The notes: generated by a model from the sequence alone, not told the origin. Shown: positions 1 through 7,100, numbered from the stretch's first letter. The stretch: 31,178 bases of DNA from an uncultured Eubacteriales bacterium (GCA_900540235.1 UQEY01000023.1:1-31178), one strand, 5' to 3'. Numbers and translations: made by a program.

Positions 1-51
1 GGCTTCGCCGTCGATAGGAGAGAAACCTATGTTATGCTAAATTATAATTTA
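1..51 (+). repeat. Partial copy A of a dispersed palindromic repeat
   Basis: The first 51 bases match the right-hand part of the element at 12309-12490 (shared cores GGCTTCGCCGTCGATAGGAG and AGAAACC, ending in an ATAATTTA terminus). The left part lies outside the window. The last three bases of the copy, TTA on the plus strand, are also the TAA stop codon of the minus-strand endolysin, so the repeat abuts or terminates that gene. Confidence 0.8.
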
Positions 52-762
52 TTTTATAAATAGTTTGTTTTTATCATTTTCCCATATACACATCCAGCCG
101 CTTGGGATGCGTGCCCAGAGGTTGCCGCTCGAAATAAGCCTCGTTTCAAGAATTGAAACGGCTGTGTTTGCCTTTAAATATGCATTGTCATCGCCGTTTT
201 TTGAGGTTGCCGATTTTTTTGCATTTTTGGTTAAAGCCGAAACCTTTTTTCTGCCCGTTTTTGCGCCTGCACCGTTATAGATACCACGAACATTTGTGAG
301 TGTATAGTCGCCGAGCGAAACCGACGGAGCAGAAAAGAGGTCGTTTTTATTTTTAGGGCGAAGAACACCGTAAAGCGCAAAATAGGTGTGCTTTACTTTT
401 TGCATTTCTTTTTTGTTCCAATTTGTGTCATAAGAATAAAAAATATTTGTGTCGCCCTCGCCGGTTGCTATTGCGATATGACCGTAATCGTTTTTGCTTG
501 AAATGTCACCGCTCCAAATTACGATATCCCCTTTTTCGGGAATAAAATCGGGTGTGTTTTTTATCTTTGTAAAATTAGCCGTCATAGTGGGATGAGAAGA
601 AAAAGAAAGCCAATAATCTTTCGCATTTCCCCACGCTCCCGCTTTGATTCCAAACACTTTATAAAGATAAAGTTTTGCAAGGTCAACGCACTGAACCCCC
701 GCAACTCCGTCATAGTCTATCGCCGTGCCGAGATACCTTTTTACAAAAACATCAAAATTCAT
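49..762 (-). CDS. CHAP-domain endolysin (peptidoglycan amidase/endopeptidase) with C-terminal SH3-like domain
   Basis: This 237-residue protein looks like a phage lysin that cuts cell-wall peptidoglycan. An N-terminal CHAP domain (about residues 5-135) has the nucleophile Cys25 in GVQCVD, His95 in DYGHIA and Asn114 in YDTNW, which fit the Cys-His-Asn arrangement of the family. The C-terminal 65 residues (about 170-237), with AYLKANTAV and WARIPSGW, resemble a bacterial SH3 wall-binding domain. There is no signal peptide, as expected for a holin-dependent lysin. The start ATG overlaps the stop of the holin-like gene in ATGA and has an upstream AAGGAGG. The stop codon lies in the terminus of repeat A. 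The exact bond cleaved cannot be told from sequence. Confidence 0.85.
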   Translation of the reverse strand: MNFDVFVKRYLGTAIDYDGVAGVQCVDLAKLYLYKVFGIKAGAWGNAKDYWLSFSSHPTMTANFTKIKNTPDFIPEKGDIVIWSGDISSKNDYGHIAIATGEGDTNIFYSYDTNWNKKEMQKVKHTYFALYGVLRPKNKNDLFSAPSVSLGDYTLTNVRGIYNGAGAKTGRKKVSALTKNAKKSATSKNGDDNAYLKANTAVSILETRLISSGNLWARIPSGWMCIWENDKNKLFIK

Positions 763-962
763 TTTTTCATACCTCCTTCAAGATTCATAACTGCCGCAAC
801 TCCTGCCGAAACAGCAGAAACGCCAAGACCGATAAGTGCGGTTTTGAGTATGTCTTTTTCTGCCGAAAAATCGATTGCCACTATATTTATTACTATGTAA
901 CCGATTGCGGTTTGGGCAAAAGTTCTAAGTGCTCTTTTAATTGTTTTTTCAGTGATTTTCAT
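759..962 (-). CDS. Holin-like small membrane protein
   Basis: This protein has 67 residues from the ATG at 962, chosen over an in-frame ATG at 989 because AAGGAGG lies nine bases upstream of the former. It has a basic N-terminus, two hydrophobic stretches (about residues 15-33 and 41-60) and a short lysine-containing tail, typical of small two-segment phage holins that release endolysin. It overlaps the preceding gene by 14 bases and the following endolysin by four, so the three are translationally coupled. The holin assignment rests on size, topology and position, not on a recognised family motif. Confidence 0.7.
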   Translation of the reverse strand: MKITEKTIKRALRTFAQTAIGYIVINIVAIDFSAEKDILKTALIGLGVSAVSAGVAAVMNLEGGMKK

Positions 963-1293
963 TGTTTTGTGCCTCCTTTTCCAAGTCATCTATTCTATGA
1001 TTTATAACCTTAATTTGTTCCTCAATAACAGGCATACGGCTTGCAAAATTGTTGTGCTTATCGACTTTTCTTTCAAGCTGTTCCAATCGAAATGAAGTGA
1101 GCTTTGACGAGGTTAAAATACCTCCGAATGTGCCGACTACCGTGCCGAGCATTGAAACCAACGCTATCAAAATATCCTTATTTATTTTAATTTTCCTTTC
1201 AAATTTATTTGGGTGGACTTTGGGTGGCACGGGAGCTTTCCCGTAAGAAAAAAATATTATACGAAGTTCAAAATTTTGCAATAGCGGGTACAT
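949..1293 (-). CDS. Small phage-type membrane/coiled-coil protein upstream of the holin
   Basis: This is a 114-residue protein of no certain family. It has a polar N-terminus of about 35 residues, one hydrophobic segment (about residues 42-62, ILIALVSMLGTVVG) and a heptad-like C-terminus (about 68-110) expected to form a coiled coil. Proteins of this build (compare XhlA-type proteins) commonly precede the holin in Firmicute phage lysis cassettes. The start at 1293 has GGGAG five bases upstream. The N-terminal 35 residues look atypical and an internal start remains possible. No structural phage gene lies upstream; the next gene is divergent argC. Confidence 0.55.
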   Translation of the reverse strand: MYPLLQNFELRIIFFSYGKAPVPPKVHPNKFERKIKINKDILIALVSMLGTVVGTFGGILTSSKLTSFRLEQLERKVDKHNNFASRMPVIEEQIKVINHRIDDLEKEAQNNENH

Positions 1294-1348
1294 TTTTACT
1301 CCCTTTGCCTATGCTGTATATGTTATATAAAGTGCATATAAAACAAAC

Positions 1349-1380
1349 GCATAAATATACAATTATATGCATATTTATAA
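1349..1380. promoter_or_regulatory. Candidate ArgR operator upstream of argC
   Basis: An AT-rich inverted repeat, ATAAATAT (1351-1358) and ATATTTAT (1371-1378), lies just upstream of the argC promoter. ArgR boxes in Firmicutes are AT-rich imperfect palindromes of about 18 bp placed in pairs near arginine promoters. Position and base composition fit, but the match to the ARG-box consensus is loose, so this is a guess from context. The region separates argC from the divergent lysis genes and could affect either. Confidence 0.3.
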
Positions 1381-1397
1381 CAATTTTGCTATAACTA

Positions 1398-1425
1398 TTG
1401 ACAACAGAAAATCACCGTGTATAAT
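1398..1425 (+). promoter_or_regulatory. Sigma-A promoter of the arginine operon
   Basis: A perfect TTGACA (1398-1403) and a perfect TATAAT (1420-1425) are separated by 16 bases, 41 bases before the argC start. The consensus hexamers indicate a strong promoter that would need repression. It is expected to drive the argC to carB-dapF genes. Confidence 0.8.
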
Positions 1426-1466
1426 AATTAAGAACAGAAAATAATTAAGCGGAGATATGTATAAAA

Positions 1467-2408
1467 ATGAAGCGTATATTTATAGACGGAAAAGACGGTA
1501 CAACAGGTCTTAAAATTTATCAAAGATTTGAAAACAGAGATGATATTGAGCTTTTGCTTATTGACCCTGAAAAGAGAAAGGATGCAAGCGAGCGAGCAAA
1601 GATGATTAACGAAAGCGATATTACTTTCCTTTGCCTGCCTGACGCCGCTTCGATTGAAGCAGTGTCGCTTGTTAATAATGACAAGGTTAAGATTATTGAC
1701 ACTTCCACCGCTCACAGGACTAACCCTGATTGGGCATACGGTTTTGCGGAACTTTCAAGCGAGTTTAGGCAAAAGATTGCGACAAGCAACAAAATTGCAG
1801 TTCCGGGTTGCTACGCAAGCGGTTTTAACTCAATCGTTTACCCTCTCGTTTGCAGCGGTTTCATTTCAAGCGATTACGATATTGTTTGTTTTGCTATGAG
1901 CGGATATACGGGAGCAGGTAAAAAAGGTATCGCTCAGTATGAGGATGAAAACAGAGATAAGGAGCTTGACTCGCCGAGGGTTTATGCACTTACTCAGCAG
2001 CACAAGCACCTTAAAGAGATGAAAGCTATATCAAAGCTTAGCAAAGAGCCGCTTTTTTCGCCTATTATTTGTGATTATCCTCAGGGTATGCTTGTTAACA
2101 TTCCGATTTATACAAGCAGGATGAGCAAGAAATATACTAAAGAGGACATTTATGAAATGTTTAAAGAGCATTACGACGGCAGTGACATTGTTAAAGTTCG
2201 TCCGCTCGGCTACAGCGAAAATATGATTGGTTCCAACAACTTTGCAAACCGTGATGATATGGAAATTGAAATCAACGGCAACGATGAAAGAATTATAATT
2301 ACCTCTCGTTTTGATAATTTGGGTAAAGGCGCCAGCGGTGCGGCTATTCAGTGTCTTAACATTGCAATGGGTATTGATGAAAAAACAGGTCTTAATATAG
2401 GAGAGTGA
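1467..2408 (+). CDS. argC: N-acetyl-gamma-glutamyl-phosphate reductase
   Basis: This enzyme catalyses the NADPH-dependent reduction of N-acetylglutamyl phosphate to the semialdehyde, the third step of arginine synthesis, in the cytoplasm. The 313-residue length fits the short (type 2) ArgC group rather than the roughly 345-residue type. The catalytic Cys115 sits in VPGCYASG. The N-terminus (IFIDGKDGTTG) is the short-type nucleotide-binding loop, and DTSTAHR is the conserved segment around residue 80. The start ATG has only GGAG 12 bases upstream, a long spacing, but no better start is visible. It is the first gene of the operon, with argJ four bases downstream. Confidence 0.93.
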   Translation: MKRIFIDGKDGTTGLKIYQRFENRDDIELLLIDPEKRKDASERAKMINESDITFLCLPDAASIEAVSLVNNDKVKIIDTSTAHRTNPDWAYGFAELSSEFRQKIATSNKIAVPGCYASGFNSIVYPLVCSGFISSDYDIVCFAMSGYTGAGKKGIAQYEDENRDKELDSPRVYALTQQHKHLKEMKAISKLSKEPLFSPIICDYPQGMLVNIPIYTSRMSKKYTKEDIYEMFKEHYDGSDIVKVRPLGYSENMIGSNNFANRDDMEIEINGNDERIIITSRFDNLGKGASGAAIQCLNIAMGIDEKTGLNIGE

Positions 2409-2412
2409 AAAT

Positions 2413-3660
2413 ATGAAATATATTGACGGCGGTATTTGTGCCGCTAAAGGTTTTAAAGCTTCGGGTACATATTGCGGTATTAAAAAACCGAGTGTTGAAA
2501 ATTTCGACCCGACCATAAAGCACAAAAACGATATTTGTCTTTTTACGAGTGATAAAGTTTGCAACGCTGCTGCGGTTTACACTCAAAACAAGGTTAAAGG
2601 CGCACCGATTCTTGTTACAAAAGCTAATTTGGAAAAGAGCGGCAACAAAGCAGTTGCAGTTATTGCAAATTCAAAAAATGCCAACACCTGCAATGTCGAC
2701 GGTGTTGAAAAAGCAAACAAGATGTGTGAGCTTGTTGCAAATGAACTTAATATTCCAAAAGAGCAGGTTATTGTTGCTTCAACAGGCGTTATAGGTCAAA
2801 TTCTTCCTATTGAGCCTATTGTTGAAGCTGTTCCTAAACTTGCAAAGGAGCTTGACTACGGCAAAAATGAGCAAGCCGCAACTGCAATTATGACTACCGA
2901 TACAATCAAAAAGGAATATGCTGTTGAATTTGAAATCGGCGGCGTTAAATGCGTTATCGGCGGTATGGCTAAGGGCTCGGGTATGATTCACCCAAATATG
3001 GCTACCACTCTTAATTTCATTACGAGCGATTGCGCAATTTCAAGCGAAATGCTTCAAAAAGCGCTTGGCGAAATTGTAAAAGTAACATACAACTGCTTAT
3101 CGGTTGACGGCGATACTTCAACTAACGATATGGTAAGCCTTATGGCTAACGGTCTTGCAGGCAATGAGGAAATCAGCAGCGAGGGCGCTGAGTTTGAAAC
3201 ATTTAAAGCCTCTCTTTACGAAGTTATGGCAAATCTTACAAGAATGCTTGCAAAAGACGGCGAGGGTGCAAGCAAGCTTCTTGAATGTAAGGTTGACGGC
3301 GCACCTGATAAGGACACGGCAATTATCGTTGCAAAGAGCGTTGTTTGTTCTTCTCTTTTCAAAGCCGCAATGTTCGGTGAGGACGCTAACTGGGGTCGTG
3401 TACTTTGCGCTATAGGTTATGCCGATGCAGAATTTGATATTAACAAAGTTGATGTTGATTTAAGAAGCGAATACGGTGTCATTGAAGTTTGTAAAAACGG
3501 TTCCGGCATTGAGTTTAGCGAAGAAAAGGCAGCAAAAGTCCTTTCAAGCGATGAAATTTATATTGATGTTAATCTTAATCAAGGCAACGAAAACGCAACT
3601 GCGTGGGGTTGTGATTTGACTTACGATTATGTTAAGATTAATGGAGATTACAGAACCTAA
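2413..3660 (+). CDS. argJ: Bifunctional ornithine acetyltransferase / N-acetylglutamate synthase
   Basis: ArgJ moves the acetyl group from N-acetylornithine to glutamate, so that the pathway recycles acetate; many also make N-acetylglutamate from acetyl-CoA. The 415-residue chain is expected to self-cleave at an Ala-Thr bond within MATTL: Ala197-Thr198, with Thr198 becoming the nucleophile of the beta chain. KGSGMI just before it and GEDANWGR near residue 320 are family hallmarks. The start is four bases after the argC stop, with GGAGAG overlapping it. The last 14 codons occur a second time 170 bases downstream with synonymous differences, and a 15-bp inverted copy of codons near the end lies after the stop. 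Confidence 0.95.
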   Translation: MKYIDGGICAAKGFKASGTYCGIKKPSVENFDPTIKHKNDICLFTSDKVCNAAAVYTQNKVKGAPILVTKANLEKSGNKAVAVIANSKNANTCNVDGVEKANKMCELVANELNIPKEQVIVASTGVIGQILPIEPIVEAVPKLAKELDYGKNEQAATAIMTTDTIKKEYAVEFEIGGVKCVIGGMAKGSGMIHPNMATTLNFITSDCAISSEMLQKALGEIVKVTYNCLSVDGDTSTNDMVSLMANGLAGNEEISSEGAEFETFKASLYEVMANLTRMLAKDGEGASKLLECKVDGAPDKDTAIIVAKSVVCSSLFKAAMFGEDANWGRVLCAIGYADAEFDINKVDVDLRSEYGVIEVCKNGSGIEFSEEKAAKVLSSDEIYIDVNLNQGNENATAWGCDLTYDYVKINGDYRT

Positions 3661-3703
3661 TAGGTGTAATTGAAATAGCGGTGTTCCCAAGTCAAATCAC
3701 AAC
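3608..3703. repeat. 15-bp perfect inverted repeat bracketing the argJ stop codon
   Basis: GTTGTGATTTGACTT (3608-3622, inside argJ) is exactly complementary to AAGTCAAATCACAAC (3689-3703, downstream of the stop), with 66 bases between. In mRNA the arms could pair around the last codons and the stop. No T-run follows, so it is not an ordinary terminator. Confidence 0.8.
3617..3701 (+). repeat. Left copy of an 85-bp direct repeat (argJ tail plus 3' flank)
   Basis: This segment covers the last 14 codons of argJ plus 41 bases downstream. It matches 3787-3871 at an offset of exactly 170 bases with about ten differences. All seven differences before the stop are synonymous. Confidence 0.85.
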
Positions 3704-3711
3704 AAGTGGCT

Positions 3712-3771
3712 CCAAATTCGGCGACTGAAAGGAGCAACGAATTTGGGAGAAACAGTCCGGGGGACTGTTTC
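3712..3771. repeat. Two hairpins between the argJ tail copies
   Basis: CCAAATTCG (3712-3720) pairs with CGAATTTGG (3738-3746). GAAACAGTCC (3749-3758) pairs perfectly with GGACTGTTTC (3762-3771) around a GGG loop. Together they fill most of the 85-base spacer between the direct repeats. No coding potential is seen. Confidence 0.7.
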
Positions 3772-3786
3772 GTAGCTAATGAGAAC

Positions 3787-3871
3787 TGACTTACGATTAT
3801 GTTAAGATAAACGGCGACTATCGTACCTAATAAGTGTAATTGAAATAAAGGTGTTCCCAAGTCAAATCACA
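3787..3871 (+). pseudogene. Duplicated 3' end of argJ (gene fragment)
   Basis: This is the right copy of the 85-bp direct repeat. It still reads LTYDYVKINGDYRT followed by TAA, identical in protein sequence to the end of ArgJ but with different codons for Ile, Asn, Gly, Asp, Tyr and Arg. It has no start codon and is not expected to be made as protein. Synonymous-only change points to descent from a functional argJ allele rather than decay of the adjacent copy. Confidence 0.75.
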
Positions 3872-3872
3872 C

Positions 3873-3896
3873 GGGCGAACAGTGTTCGCCCCTACG
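3873..3896 (-). repeat. GTAGGGG-type hairpin repeat, unit 1
   Basis: GGGCGAAC (3873-3880) and GTTCGCCC (3884-3891) form a perfect 8-bp stem with loop AGT, followed by CTACGG. In reverse complement it begins CCGTAGGGGCG, the edge shared with the three other units in this window. It lies between argJ and argB. Confidence 0.75.
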
Positions 3897-3940
3897 GTGG
3901 TTTGTGATATTTAGGCAAACAAAATACGAGCAATTTTAAT

Positions 3941-3970
3941 CGGGTCGTCGAGGACGCCGACCCCTACAGC
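3941..3970 (-). repeat. GTAGGGG-type hairpin repeat, unit 2
   Basis: GGGTCGTCG (3942-3950) pairs with CGCCGACCC (3955-3963) with one mismatch, loop AGGA, then CTAC. The stem sequence differs from unit 1 but the edge and the hairpin plan are the same. CCCCTACAGCAGTCT here resembles CCCCTACGGCAGTCT at 7045. Confidence 0.7.
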
Positions 3971-4009
3971 AGTCTATAATATTTAGATTATCCAAAATAG
4001 AAAAAATTT

Positions 4010-4034
4010 CGTAGGGGCGGATATCATCCGCCCG
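4010..4034 (+). repeat. GTAGGGG-type hairpin repeat, unit 3
   Basis: CGTAGGGG is followed by a perfect stem GGGCGGAT (4015-4022) and ATCCGCCC (4026-4033). It is almost identical to the unit at 7076-7100 (loop ATC here, ATT there). It sits 45 bases before argB. The rest of the 418-base gap between argJ and argB shows nothing coding. Confidence 0.8.
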
Positions 4035-4078
4035 CAATCTCTCTTACAAAGAAGCCAAAAAGGTAAAGGATATAAAGT

Positions 4079-4939
4079 ATGGAAAATATTAACAATGCTC
4101 AAAAGGCGGAGATAATCGCACATGCTCTGCCTCACATCCAAAAATACAGAAAGAAAACAGTTGTAGTTAAATACGGCGGAAACGCAATGATTAACGATGA
4201 GCTTAAAGAAGCCGTTATGCGTGACCTCGTGCTTTTAACCACAGTCGGAATAAAGGTTGTTCTTGTTCACGGCGGCGGCCCTGCCATAAACAAAACCCTC
4301 AACCAAATGCACATTGAAAGCAAGTTTGAAAATGGGCTCAGAGTTACGGACAAAGATACGGTCGATGTGGTTCAAATGGTGCTTGCAGGCAAGGTTAACA
4401 AAGACCTTGTTTGCCAAATAGGCAATATGGGCGGTCACGCAATCGGTCTTTCGGGTATGGACGGCAATATGATTAGGTGCAAGGCACTTGACGATACTCA
4501 CGGCTATGTTGGCGACATTCAGGAGGTTAACACGGAAGTTATTGAAGAAGTGCTTAATCACAACTTTATCCCGGTTATTTCAACTATCGGCTATGACGAA
4601 AAGGGTAACTGCTACAACATCAATGCCGACACTGCGGCTGCCGCTGTTGCAGGTGCGCTCAAAGCTGAGGCGCTCGTTTCCATGACCGATATTGTAGGTC
4701 TTTTAAGAGATAAGGACGATGATTCAACTCTTATTCACAGAGTATACATTTCAGACACTCCGGCGCTCATATCAGAGGGAATTATCAGCGGCGGTATGAT
4801 TCCTAAAATCGACTCTATGACGCAAGCGCTCAGAGAGGGTGTAAAAAAAGCATTCATTATTGACGGCAGAGTTCCTCACTCCATTCTTATGGAACTTTTA
4901 ACGGATGAAGGTATGGGAACAATGTTTCGAAGCAGATAA
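4079..4939 (+). CDS. argB: Acetylglutamate kinase
   Basis: The enzyme phosphorylates N-acetylglutamate with ATP, the committed step when ArgJ recycles acetate. The 286 residues contain the amino-acid kinase fold: Lys31 in VVKYGGNAM, the glycine-rich HGGGPAINK loop near residue 62, and the ATP-site region with GGMIPK near residue 240. The protein carries about 25 residues before the first strand (NAQKAEIIAHALPHIQKY). This matches the N-terminal helix found in arginine-inhibited hexameric acetylglutamate kinases and missing in the 258-residue E. coli enzyme, so feedback inhibition by arginine is likely. AAGGA lies upstream of the start, and argD begins 10 bases after the stop. Confidence 0.95.
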   Translation: MENINNAQKAEIIAHALPHIQKYRKKTVVVKYGGNAMINDELKEAVMRDLVLLTTVGIKVVLVHGGGPAINKTLNQMHIESKFENGLRVTDKDTVDVVQMVLAGKVNKDLVCQIGNMGGHAIGLSGMDGNMIRCKALDDTHGYVGDIQEVNTEVIEEVLNHNFIPVISTIGYDEKGNCYNINADTAAAAVAGALKAEALVSMTDIVGLLRDKDDDSTLIHRVYISDTPALISEGIISGGMIPKIDSMTQALREGVKKAFIIDGRVPHSILMELLTDEGMGTMFRSR

Positions 4940-4949
4940 GAGGTACAAG

Positions 4950-6110
4950 ATGGACACTAAAGAATTAGACAACGAATATGTCGCTCACGCTTACGGCAGG
5001 TTTAACACTGCGCTTGCAAAGGGCAAGGGCTCAACTATAAGCGACGAAAACGGAAAGCAATACATAGATTTCGGCTCGGGTATAGGCGTTACCGCATTCG
5101 GTATTTGTGATAACGAGTGGAAAATGGCTGTTGAAATGCAGCTTGACAAGCTTCAGCATGTAAGTAATCTTTACTATACCGAGCCTTGCGCTAAGCTTGC
5201 AAAAATGCTTTGCGACAAAACGGGAATGAAAAAAGTTTTCTTTGCTAACAGCGGCGCAGAAGCTAACGAGGGTGCAATTAAATTTGTAAGGAAATATTCT
5301 TTTGACAAATACGGCGAGGGCAGAAGCACGATTATAACCCTTGTTAATTCATTCCACGGCAGAACGATAACTACTCTTGCTGCAACGGGTCAGGACAGTT
5401 TTCATACTGTTTTCGCTCCGTTCACTCCGGGATTTAAATATTGCCCTGCAAATGATATTGAAAAGCTTAACGAAATGGCAACGGATGATGTTTGCGCAGT
5501 TATGTTTGAGTGTGTGCAAGGCGAGGGCGGAGTCAACAATCTTGACTATGACTTTGTTAAAGCGATTGAAAAGCTTGCAAAAGAAAAAGACATTCTTATG
5601 GTAGTTGACGAAGTGCAGACAGGTAACGGCAGAACAGGCAGGTATTTTGCTTACGAAAACTTTGATATTATGCCTGATATAGTTTCAACAGCCAAGGGAC
5701 TTGCAGGCGGTTTGCCTATGGGTGCGGTACTCTTTGGCGAAAAAGTTAAGGACTGCGTTACTCCGGGTACTCACGGTTCAACTTTCGGCGGAAATCCGGT
5801 TTGCGCAGCAGGTGCAATTTCTATCGTTTCACGAATTGACGATGAATTTTTAAAATCTGTAAGAGAAAAAAGCGAATACATCAAAAAATATTTGATGGGT
5901 ATAAACGGCGTTAAATCTGTTTCGGGTATGGGTCTTATGCTCGGCGTTGAAACAGAAAAGGATGCAAAGCAAATTGCAAACGAGTGCCTTGAAAACGGAC
6001 TTCTCGTTTTAACCGCAAAAACAAAAATCAGACTTCTTCCGGCTCTTAATATCAGCTATTGCGAGCTTGACAGAGGACTTAAAATATTGAAAGAGGTAAT
6101 TGAAAAATGA
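4950..6110 (+). CDS. argD: Acetylornithine aminotransferase
   Basis: This PLP enzyme converts N-acetylglutamate semialdehyde to N-acetylornithine. It has 386 residues from the ATG at 4950, preferred over an in-frame ATG at 4905 inside argB because AGAGG lies six bases upstream of 4950 and the length then fits the family. Class III aminotransferase features include NSGAEANEGA, SFHGRTITT, VVDEVQTGNGRTG and the PLP lysine Lys249 in STAKGLAGG. It shares ATGA with argF, suggesting coupled translation. Related ArgD enzymes also act on N-succinyl-L,L-DAP precursor in lysine synthesis; whether this one does cannot be seen, but it shares the operon with a DapF domain. Confidence 0.95.
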   Translation: MDTKELDNEYVAHAYGRFNTALAKGKGSTISDENGKQYIDFGSGIGVTAFGICDNEWKMAVEMQLDKLQHVSNLYYTEPCAKLAKMLCDKTGMKKVFFANSGAEANEGAIKFVRKYSFDKYGEGRSTIITLVNSFHGRTITTLAATGQDSFHTVFAPFTPGFKYCPANDIEKLNEMATDDVCAVMFECVQGEGGVNNLDYDFVKAIEKLAKEKDILMVVDEVQTGNGRTGRYFAYENFDIMPDIVSTAKGLAGGLPMGAVLFGEKVKDCVTPGTHGSTFGGNPVCAAGAISIVSRIDDEFLKSVREKSEYIKKYLMGINGVKSVSGMGLMLGVETEKDAKQIANECLENGLLVLTAKTKIRLLPALNISYCELDRGLKILKEVIEK

Positions 6111-7015
6111 AACATTTGTTAAAACTTCAGGACTTGGACCACGGTGATATTTTAGACATTTTGAACCTTGCAGACCAATTAAAATACGAAACAAAGCACG
6201 GTATTGAGCATCACCATCTTAAAGGCAAAACTCTCGGTATGATTTTTCAAAAAAGTTCAACAAGAACAAGAGTCAGCTTTGAAACAGGTATGTATCAGCT
6301 TGGCGGTCAGGCTCTCTTCCTTTCTAACAGAGATTTGCAGATTGGCAGAGGCGAATCGGTTGAAGACACTGCAAGAGTTCTTTCCCGTTACCTTGACGGT
6401 ATTATGATAAGAACCTTTGAGCAAAAAGAAGTTGAGGACCTTGCAAAGTACGGTTCTATTCCTATCATCAACGGTTTAACAGACTATTGCCACCCTTGTC
6501 AGGTGCTTGCAGACCTTATGACAATAAGAGAATACAAAAAGAGTTTTGACGGTCTTAAATTCTGCTTTATCGGCGACGGCAACAATATGGCAAACAGCCT
6601 TATCGTGGGTGCAATCAAAATGGGTATGAGCTGTGCAATCGCTTGCCCTGATACATATAAGCCTGACTCTGAAATTATGAAGTGGGCGCAGGAAAACGGC
6701 GACTTTATGTGTTCAAGCGATATTCTTGCCTGTGCTAAAGATGCCGACATCATTTACACGGATGTTTGGGCATCAATGGGTCAGGAAGAAGAAAAGGCTG
6801 AAAGAGAAAAAGTATTTAAAAATTTCCAAATCAACGACGAAGTTATGGCAGTTGCAAAGGATGACGCTATGGTGCTTCATTGCCTTCCTGCTCACAGAGA
6901 AGAAGAAATTACCGCAAAGGTATTTGAAGAACACGCAAACGAAATTTTTGACGAAGCGGAAAACAGACTTCACGCTCAAAAGGCAGTGCTTGTTAAATTG
7001 CTTGGTAATAAATAA
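6107..7015 (+). CDS. argF: Ornithine carbamoyltransferase
   Basis: It joins carbamoyl phosphate and ornithine to give citrulline. The 302-residue chain shows the carbamoyl-phosphate loop SSTRTR (residues 50-55), the HPCQ motif, the ornithine-side SMGQE motif and HCLPAHR near the C-terminus. The HCLP motif separates it from aspartate carbamoyltransferase. Its start overlaps the argD stop by four bases. Carbamoyl phosphate would be supplied by carAB just downstream. A biosynthetic rather than catabolic (arcB) role follows from the operon; no arcA or arcC is present. Confidence 0.95.
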   Translation: MKHLLKLQDLDHGDILDILNLADQLKYETKHGIEHHHLKGKTLGMIFQKSSTRTRVSFETGMYQLGGQALFLSNRDLQIGRGESVEDTARVLSRYLDGIMIRTFEQKEVEDLAKYGSIPIINGLTDYCHPCQVLADLMTIREYKKSFDGLKFCFIGDGNNMANSLIVGAIKMGMSCAIACPDTYKPDSEIMKWAQENGDFMCSSDILACAKDADIIYTDVWASMGQEEEKAEREKVFKNFQINDEVMAVAKDDAMVLHCLPAHREEEITAKVFEEHANEIFDEAENRLHAQKAVLVKLLGNK

Positions 7016-7044
7016 TTAAATAAGTAAACGGGAGGATGGTATTT

Positions 7045-7100
7045 CCCCTACGGCAGTCTGAATAAACAAGATATTCGTAGGGGCGGATATTATCCGCCCG
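7045..7100 (+). repeat. GTAGGGG-type hairpin repeat, unit 4
   Basis: CCCCTACGGCAGTCTG (7045-7060), an AT-rich spacer, then CGTAGGGG and a perfect stem GGGCGGAT (7081-7088) with ATCCGCCC (7092-7099). The same order of parts occurs at 3961-4034, so the composite is repeated within one operon, in the gap between argF and carA. Confidence 0.8.

Noticed and set aside
2031..2564. 177-codon minus-strand open frame across the argC-argJ junction
   Set aside because: Antisense to two well-identified genes and without a start signal; a shadow frame.
3873..4034. Possible CRISPR array from several GC-rich repeats
   Set aside because: Units differ in sequence and orientation, spacing is irregular, and no cas genes are present.
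4905..4949. Earlier argD start inside argB
   Set aside because: The residues added do not match the aminotransferase family, and AGAGG is correctly spaced from the ATG at 4950.
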